Below, one piece after another: positions 7,386-11,677 of a stretch of 11,677 nt of DNA (position 1 is its first letter; every line of letters starts with the position of its first letter). Origin of the DNA: Candidatus Dormiibacterota bacterium (GTDB taxonomy: Bacteria; Chloroflexota; Dormibacteria; Dormibacterales; Dormibacteraceae). Location of the stretch: contig CATPBF010000094.1 in assembly GCA_955652585.1 (NCBI GenBank), forward strand, positions 1 to 11,677, written 5' to 3'. A program made the translations under genes and the position numbers. The notes beneath the pieces are model-generated. The model did no database searches, was not told the DNA's origin, and worked only from the letters and a program-made list of their open reading frames with translations.

Positions 7386-8211
7386 CTTGGCTGGTCGGTT
7401 TCCAGGTCCGATTCAGGCTGCCGGTCGCGTAGCCCTCGAGATCGAGCGAGACGAACTTGTACCCGGCGGACCGCAACGCTTCGACGACTCGTTCGCGTTC
7501 CGACACCAGGCGCGCGATCTCGGCCGGCTCGACTTCGATCCGTGCGACATCGCCGTGATGGCGAACGCGCACCTGTTTGAACCCGAGCGCTTTGATTGCG
7601 GCCTCGGCCGATTCGATCTGACGAAGCGCTTCGACCGTGACCTCGGTGCCGTGCGGGATGCGCGACGAGAGGCAGGCAAACGATGCCTTGTTCCAGTTGG
7701 GCAGTCCGAGCTTGCGCGCGGCGGCGCGGATCTCCGGCTTGCCCATCCCGGCCTCGAGCAGTGGGAAGCGAATGCCGCGACGGACAGCAGAGCCGTGACC
7801 GGGCCGGTGGTCGCCCTCGTCGTCGGCGGTCGCCCCGTACGCGATGACGTCGAGACCGAGGTCGCGACGGACTGGCTCCAGGGTTTCGAAGAGCTCCTCC
7901 TTGCAGTGGAAGCAGCGATCCGGATGGTTGCGCGTGTACGCCTCCAGCTCGACCTCGTTGGTGACCACCTCGATCAGCCGCGCTCCCAGCTGCCGCGCCA
8001 GGGCACGCGCCTCCGCTTGCTCCGACTCGGGATACGCCGGCGAGCTCGCCAGAACAGCGACGGCCCGGTCGCCGAGCTCGTCCAACGCCAACTTCAGCAG
8101 CAAAGTGGAATCGACCCCGCCCGAGTACGCAACCAGGACGGAGGATAGGTCGCGCACGATGGCGCGGGCGCTAGCGAGCTTGGTGGCGTCGTGCCGGTCG
8201 AGCTGGATCAT
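7378..8211 (-). CDS. larE: ATP-dependent sacrificial sulfur transferase LarE
   Basis: 277 residues. LarE belongs to the PP-loop ATP pyrophosphatase family: it adenylates a carboxylate of the pyridinium dicarboxylate mononucleotide and donates sulfur during synthesis of the nickel-pincer cofactor of lactate racemase. The PP-loop SGGVDS is at 30-35, RCFHCK at 99-104, GATADDEGDHRPG at 126-138 and KASFACLSSRIPHG at 175-188. Cys180 matches the sacrificial cysteine position of Lactobacillus plantarum LarE; no second cysteine lies close by, so this looks like the single-cysteine sacrificial type rather than the iron-sulfur-cluster type. It starts at ATG 8209-8211, 15 bp after the moeB-like stop, and overlaps glpK by 8 bp. 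larA, larB and larC are not in the window, so the cofactor pathway, if intact, must be completed elsewhere, or this copy acts on another substrate. Confidence 0.9.
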   Translation of the reverse strand: MIQLDRHDATKLASARAIVRDLSSVLVAYSGGVDSTLLLKLALDELGDRAVAVLASSPAYPESEQAEARALARQLGARLIEVVTNEVELEAYTRNHPDRCFHCKEELFETLEPVRRDLGLDVIAYGATADDEGDHRPGHGSAVRRGIRFPLLEAGMGKPEIRAAARKLGLPNWNKASFACLSSRIPHGTEVTVEALRQIESAEAAIKALGFKQVRVRHHGDVARIEVEPAEIARLVSERERVVEALRSAGYKFVSLDLEGYATGSLNRTWKPTSQGG

Positions 8212-8226
8212 TTCCAGCTTGGAAGA

Positions 8227-9072
8227 TTAGACCGCCTGGGCTTCTGAGGGCTCCATCGCGGCCGTGCCACACCAGGCCTCGTAGTCGATGAGCTCGTGCA
8301 CGGTCGGGTTGTCGCCGCAGAGCGGACAGCTCTTGCTGTGCGGCAGCTTGAGCTCGCGGAAGGTCATGTCCTCGCCCTCGAACAACAGGTAGCGTCCGAT
8401 CATGGGCCGGCCGATGTTCAGGAGGTACTTGATCGTCTCGAAAGCCATCATGCTGCCGATGATCCCCGGCAGGACCCCGAAAACGCCGGCCTCGGCGCAG
8501 CTCTGCACCTCGCCCGGCGGCGGGGGCTCGGGGAAGAGACAGCGGTAGCAGCCGGTGCCCTTGGCGGAGTCGAACATCGCGAGCCGTCCTTCGAACCGGA
8601 GGATGCTCCCGTGCACGAGCGGCTTGGCCAGGAAGTGGGCTGCGTCGTTGGCGAGGTAGCGCGTGGGGAAGTTGTCGGTGCCGTCGACGATGATGTCGTA
8701 GGGCTGGAAGATGCGCATCGCCGTCTCAGAGTTGAGGTGCTCGTTGATCGGCACGACTTCGACGTCCGGGTTCAGGTTGCGCAGTGTCTCCGCCGCCGAC
8801 TCGACCTTCAGGCGTCCGATGTCGTTGGTGCCGTGCAGGAGCTGGCGCTGGAGGTTGGATGCGTCCACACGGTCGAAGTCGACGATTCCGATCTTGCCCA
8901 CTCCGGCCGCGGCCAGGTACATGCTGGCGGGCGAGCCGAGACCGCCGGCGCCCAGGAGCAGGACGCTGGAGGACAGCAGCTTCCGCTGCCCCGCGCCGCC
9001 GACCTCCGGCAGAATGAGGTGGCGGGCGTAGCGGGCGACCTGGTTGGGCGTGAAACCCTTGGCTGGAGCCAT
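8227..9072 (-). CDS. moeB: MoeB/ThiF-family adenylyltransferase (E1-like)
   Basis: 281 residues from ATG 9070-9072. The family adenylates the C-terminal glycine of a ubiquitin-like sulfur carrier (MoaD for molybdopterin, ThiS for thiamine) in the cytosol. Seen (numbering from a possible TTG two codons upstream): LLGAGGLGSPASMYL (nucleotide loop, about 41-55), IVDFDRVDASNLQRQLL with Asp67/Asp69 and Arg78, Lys91, DGTDNFPTRYLAND (132-145), Zn-ligand pairs CYRC (177/180) and CPLC (251/254), and SCAEAGVFGVLPGIIGSMMAFE (193-214) with Cys194. There is no C-terminal rhodanese, unlike MoeZ-type proteins, so a separate sulfurtransferase is needed. MoeB versus ThiF cannot be settled without the carrier, which is not in the window. 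It is the first gene of the operon; the start is close to a TATAGT box, implying a very short leader. Confidence 0.85.
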   Translation of the reverse strand: MAPAKGFTPNQVARYARHLILPEVGGAGQRKLLSSSVLLLGAGGLGSPASMYLAAAGVGKIGIVDFDRVDASNLQRQLLHGTNDIGRLKVESAAETLRNLNPDVEVVPINEHLNSETAMRIFQPYDIIVDGTDNFPTRYLANDAAHFLAKPLVHGSILRFEGRLAMFDSAKGTGCYRCLFPEPPPPGEVQSCAEAGVFGVLPGIIGSMMAFETIKYLLNIGRPMIGRYLLFEGEDMTFRELKLPHSKSCPLCGDNPTVHELIDYEAWCGTAAMEPSEAQAV

Positions 9073-9081
9073 CTGCAACTC

Positions 9082-9087
9082 ACTATA
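9082..9087 (-). promoter_or_regulatory. Putative -10 box TATAGT for the seven-gene minus-strand operon
   Basis: On the minus strand TATAGT ends 9 nt before the moeB ATG at 9072. A -35-like ATAACA lies 16 nt upstream (4 of 6 matches to TTGACA). Transcription would begin about 3 nt before the ATG, giving a near-leaderless mRNA, which fits the absence of a ribosome site. This is a pattern call only. Confidence 0.45.
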
Positions 9088-9112
9088 CCCAGGGTCGCTC
9101 GGCTGTTATTCC

Positions 9113-9118
9113 TATAGT
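9113..9118 (+). promoter_or_regulatory. Putative -10 box TATAGT for the 295-residue gene
   Basis: TATAGT ends 10 nt before the GTG start at 9129, mirroring the box on the opposite strand. No convincing -35 is seen 15-19 nt upstream. A start site 7 nt downstream would lie at about 9125, so the transcript would have a leader of only about 4 nt and would lose the GGAG at 9120-9123; either that GGAG is unused or transcription starts further upstream. Confidence 0.4.
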
Positions 9119-9119
9119 T

Positions 9120-9123
9120 GGAG
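9120..9123 (+). promoter_or_regulatory. Shine-Dalgarno-like GGAG for the 295-residue gene
   Basis: GGAG with a 5-nt spacer (AGCCG) precedes the GTG at 9129-9131 and supports that start. It lies between the putative -10 box and the start codon, so it works only if transcription begins upstream of 9120. Confidence 0.45.
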
Positions 9124-9128
9124 AGCCG

Positions 9129-10016
9129 GTGGAAACTGAATACCTAGACGAAGAACAGGTGATCGCCCTGTACAACAAGGTCCGCACGGGCAAGCGGACC
9201 TGGCCGTCGGGCATCTGGAGCTCTCCCGCGGCGCTGCAGTACGCGGTGACGGTCTTCGACTACTGGATCCACAACGTCATGGGCTGGAAGGGGTGGCCGG
9301 ACGCCCGGGGCAAGGTCACGCCTGCCATCCTCGAAGAGCACCGGCTGGCCGACCTGGTCGAGAGCGTTTTCGTACCCGAGTTCGGAGACGACTGGCTCGA
9401 CTTCGAGGTCGTTCTCAACGAGAGCATGCGGCTCTCAGAGGACGAGGCGTGGGCGCCCGATGTCGCCGACCGCCAGGAGCGCGTGGAGGCCGCTTTCGAG
9501 CACGCGTTCGAACAGCTCATCGGCTCACCCAAACAGCAGCCGAAGCTGCTGCCGACCTATCACCGGTTCCGCAACCACCTGCTACGCATGTGGAGCGCGT
9601 TCCAGGAAGCTCAGGCCGAGCACGACAAGGCCGAAAGGGAATCGGCCGAGCGTTTCTGGGCGCCCCTCCGGCTGGTGCGCAGCACGCGTGGACCAGGCGC
9701 GGAGGCTTGGTCGATCGTGAACGTTGATGACGAGCGGCGTGGCGAGGTGAATGTGATCTGGGGCGAACCCCATCCGTACTGCCTCGTCGTCCTCGACGAC
9801 GCCATCGAGGTGGGCGGCTGGGAGCAGGTGATCTACCGTCTCGAGCAGGAGGTCCTGGTCGAAGAGCCGGGAGTGGTGAGCTACGCCGTGTGGCATAAAG
9901 GGTTTGTCGGCGAGTACTACCGCTGCGCCGACTGCGGTGAGCTGCACAGCCAGTTCGACGAGGACGCGGGCAAAGAGCTCCGCCTCGACGACCTTGATCC
10001 GCCTGACGAACGCTAG
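9129..10016 (+). CDS. Hypothetical acidic Trp-rich protein with C-terminal CxxC
   Basis: 295 residues that I do not recognise. It is strongly acidic, lacks a signal peptide or membrane segments, and is probably cytosolic. It has about thirteen Trp, several in the first 60 residues (WPSGIW, DYWIHNVMGWKGW). The middle (about 110-176) is helical and charged, with possible coiled-coil character near 155-176. A more beta-like part follows (about 180-255), then YYRCADCGELHSQFDED near the end, in which Cys266, Cys269 and His273 could bind a metal such as zinc or act as a redox pair; the set is incomplete for a classical zinc finger. The GTG start is supported by GGAG 5 nt upstream. It is transcribed away from the moeB-larE operon and ends directly against the glucoamylase stop. 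Coding bias and composition look native, not recently acquired. Confidence 0.75.
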   Translation: METEYLDEEQVIALYNKVRTGKRTWPSGIWSSPAALQYAVTVFDYWIHNVMGWKGWPDARGKVTPAILEEHRLADLVESVFVPEFGDDWLDFEVVLNESMRLSEDEAWAPDVADRQERVEAAFEHAFEQLIGSPKQQPKLLPTYHRFRNHLLRMWSAFQEAQAEHDKAERESAERFWAPLRLVRSTRGPGAEAWSIVNVDDERRGEVNVIWGEPHPYCLVVLDDAIEVGGWEQVIYRLEQEVLVEEPGVVSYAVWHKGFVGEYYRCADCGELHSQFDEDAGKELRLDDLDPPDER

Positions 10017-10020
10017 CTAG
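10013..10020. other. Palindrome CTAGCTAG carrying two back-to-back stop codons
   Basis: The 8-bp palindrome contains the plus-strand stop TAG (10014-10016) of the unknown gene and the minus-strand stop TAG (10017-10019) of the glucoamylase, with no base between them. No GC-rich hairpin with a T-run is seen nearby, so no intrinsic terminator separates the convergent genes, and their transcripts probably overlap at the 3' ends. Confidence 0.8.
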
Positions 10021-11677
10021 TCGACCGTTAGGGAGTAGTTCTTCCCCTCCCAGCCGGTCACGTAATGCGCCGTCCACGCCAGCTGCGATCCAGGCGGCAA
10101 TTTGTTCGAAGGGACCTCCGCGACCCAGACGCCGAGTGTCGTGTCGATGGCCTCAGCCTCCCCGAAGGTCTTCCAATCGTCGAACGTGTAGTGCACCGAT
10201 CCCGGGCGGGGCAGCTGCACGCGCAGCCGGCGGCCGGCCACGATGCGTCCGATCTGGTGGCGGTGCGACCACACGAAAGCCGGCTCGTGCTGCGTGCCCT
10301 CGGTGTAGCGGTGCCGCGCGGGCACGACGAGGTCCGGAAAGCCGGCGAGCGCGATCGTTACCAGCAGTTCGAGATATTCCGCATGCGCCCATCCGAGAGG
10401 CGACACGGAACCCGTGGCCTTGCCGAAGAACTGCCCGCGGCTGGGAATATCCTGCGCATCCCAAACCTGCTCCGGCAGCATCGAGCCGGGACCGGCGAAG
10501 CCTTCAAGGGTCCGCACGAGCTCGGCGGCCGGTAAGCCCATCGAGAAGAAGTGGCGGGCGCGCTCCCCCGTGAGCACTGGCCATGGCCGTCCCTTGCCGC
10601 TACCGTCCCAAGGCGAACCGTCATCGTGCTCGCCGTACAGGTCACCCACATAGCGTCGCCATGAGGGGCCAGGCGGAAGGCTGACCTTGAGTGCGGAGTC
10701 GACGCTTTGGAGGCTGCGAAGGATGCGCTCGTCCTTCGGCCGTCGCACGCCGTACCTGACCAGCTCGAGGAACTCCGGCGCGATCGCTCCGACGGTCGGT
10801 CTGTGGTCGGGATCGCCCGCGAGGCGAACGTACTGTCCGGCCGCGGTCGAGCACCAAGTCTCGACTCGATCGTTCCAGTAGTCTGCCACCGCGCGCAGGT
10901 GGCTGGCGGCGACATGCTCGCCGGCCTCATGCGCAAACTCGGCCGCAACGATGAGGGCGGCGATGCAGGCCGCGAGCGTCGACGGCGAGAGGCCGCCGAG
11001 ATCCTCCCAGCGGTCGAGCTGCGTAAGCGGACCCTCGCGGATGATGAATTGCGCCGCGGGCCGGACCATGACGGGGTAAGGGTCGTGGTCGAGGCAGCCG
11101 GCGATTCCCAGGCGCCATGCGAGCAGGATCGGAAGGGCGACCTGGTCGAGCTCGGTCGACGTCCAGTGCGGGGTCCCGTCGACGAACCAGTTCTGGAACC
11201 ACGCGCCGTCCGCGCGTTGACGGGATTGCAGATGGCGAAAAGCGCGGAGCGCGGCCGCCTGGTCGCCCGCATCAAGCAAGGCGGTGGCGATGCGACAAAG
11301 ATCACGCGGCCAGACCAGATGATAGATCTGGTTGCCGTTGTGATTGGCCTCACCCCACGGAGCGGCCGGCGACGCGACGAAAGCGCCCGCGTGCGACTTG
11401 TCCTCGAGGCACCGCAGCACCGCCAGCGATGCCTGGGCGAGCATCCCCTCGTCACCACTGACCTTGCTGAGTGCCGGCGGAAGGTCGGGCAGCGCGCGCC
11501 ACGCACGTTCGAACGCGTGGCGCACGTTGCCGGAACCCTTCTGAAGCGTCGCACGCGCGACTTCCTCTGCGTCCGCGCGACTATGCGCGAATCCGATCCC
11601 GATCTGAAACGAGCCGGCGCGGATGCCGATCTCGGCGCCGGCCGCCACGTTGCCCGGGCCCGCGCGCTCATATGTAT
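10017..11677 (-). CDS. GH15 glucoamylase/glucodextranase-type glycoside hydrolase (5' end outside window)
   Basis: About 553 residues are visible and the frame is open to the window edge. GH15 enzymes release glucose from non-reducing ends of alpha-glucans or related glucosides with inversion, using two glutamates. The first residues (YERAGPGNVAAGAEIG, then SFQIGIGFAHSRADAEEVA) match the end of the N-terminal beta-sandwich of bacterial glucodextranase-like enzymes, so the true start is beyond 11677 and the GTG at 11646-11648 is internal. Counting from that GTG: HLVWPRDL (110-117) in the substrate pocket, DGAWFQNWFVDG (147-158), RWEDLGGLSPST (213-224) with general acid Glu215 (codon 11004-11006), and WAHAEYLELL (420-429) with general base Glu424 (codon 10377-10379). 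The last 90 residues look like a C-terminal beta domain ending in WEGKNYSLTV. Cellular location cannot be judged without the N terminus. Confidence 0.9.
   Translation of the reverse strand, partial: TYERAGPGNVAAGAEIGIRAGSFQIGIGFAHSRADAEEVARATLQKGSGNVRHAFERAWRALPDLPPALSKVSGDEGMLAQASLAVLRCLEDKSHAGAFVASPAAPWGEANHNGNQIYHLVWPRDLCRIATALLDAGDQAAALRAFRHLQSRQRADGAWFQNWFVDGTPHWTSTELDQVALPILLAWRLGIAGCLDHDPYPVMVRPAAQFIIREGPLTQLDRWEDLGGLSPSTLAACIAALIVAAEFAHEAGEHVAASHLRAVADYWNDRVETWCSTAAGQYVRLAGDPDHRPTVGAIAPEFLELVRYGVRRPKDERILRSLQSVDSALKVSLPPGPSWRRYVGDLYGEHDDGSPWDGSGKGRPWPVLTGERARHFFSMGLPAAELVRTLEGFAGPGSMLPEQVWDAQDIPSRGQFFGKATGSVSPLGWAHAEYLELLVTIALAGFPDLVVPARHRYTEGTQHEPAFVWSHRHQIGRIVAGRRLRVQLPRPGSVHYTFDDWKTFGEAEAIDTTLGVWVAEVPSNKLPPGSQLAWTAHYVTGWEGKNYSLTVD

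Noticed and set aside
7294..8148. 284-residue plus-strand frame opposite larE
   Set aside because: Antisense shadow caused by high GC; low-complexity Arg/Asp/Ala content and no homologous motif.
9076..9078. TTG as start of the moeB-like gene
   Set aside because: ATG lies two codons downstream and fits the -10 box spacing as well; the extra residues Met-Gln carry no information.
8296..9117. 273-residue plus-strand frame opposite the moeB-like gene
   Set aside because: Antisense shadow rich in Arg, Glu and Val; it would run across the divergent promoter and has no ribosome site.
10013..10020. CTAGCTAG as an intrinsic terminator or attachment site
   Set aside because: Only 8 bp, no GC-rich stem, no T-run and no direct repeat partner seen; it is explained by the two adjoining stop codons.
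11646..11648. GTG as start of the glucoamylase
   Set aside because: The frame stays open upstream and encodes YERAGPGN, which fits the end of the N-terminal beta domain of GH15 enzymes; the real start is outside the window.
10358..11671. 437-residue open frame on the minus strand
   Set aside because: Arg/Ser-rich shadow of the GH15 gene, which has both catalytic glutamates in the other frame.

Overview
The window is high-GC bacterial DNA, densely packed with genes and with only one real intergenic gap. The mix of genes (bacterial protein-O-mannosyltransferase, a second large polytopic GT-C-like protein, glycerol kinase, lone LarE, MoeB/ThiF-type E1 enzyme, GH15 glucoamylase), the heavy use of GTG/TTG starts and the scarcity of Shine-Dalgarno sequences suggest a high-GC soil or environmental lineage such as Dormibacterota/Chloroflexota or an actinobacterial relative. 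That taxonomic guess is inference from style and content; no marker gene is present.

Layout: (1) Positions 1-112 may hold the Pro/Ala/Gln-rich tail of a plus-strand gene that enters from outside and converges on the next gene. (2) Positions 54-9072 are one tight minus-strand run of seven genes. In transcription order they are moeB-like adenylyltransferase, larE, glpK, a small two-TM PH-like membrane protein, a GT39 protein mannosyltransferase, a 683-residue polytopic membrane protein and a PLP-dependent decarboxylase. Junctions are 15 bp, 8-bp overlap, 1 bp, 4-bp overlap (GTGA), 3 bp and 27 bp, so the run looks like a single operon. (3) Positions 9073-9128 are a 56-bp divergent promoter region with a TATAGT box facing each way. 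(4) Positions 9129-10016 (plus) encode an acidic, Trp-rich protein of unknown function with a C-terminal CxxC. (5) Positions 10017-11677 (minus) encode the catalytic and C-terminal part of a GH15 glucoamylase/glucodextranase; its N-terminal domain lies beyond the window. Its stop abuts the stop of the unknown gene inside the palindrome CTAGCTAG.

How the genes may work together: the operon joins two ATP-dependent adenylating enzymes of sulfur-cofactor biosynthesis (MoeB-like and LarE) to glycerol phosphorylation and to lipid-linked-sugar membrane glycosyltransferases. Glycerol-3-phosphate supply and polyprenyl-phosphate sugar transfer both belong to envelope biogenesis; the sulfur enzymes and the decarboxylase have no obvious link to that. 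No larA/B/C, moaD/thiS or rhodanese partner lies in the window. I see no CRISPR array, tRNA, rRNA, insertion sequence or phage gene. The most unusual points are the LarE/MoeB pairing without partners, the cysteine-rich outer loop of the mannosyltransferase, the symmetric near-leaderless divergent promoters and the unassigned 295-residue protein.
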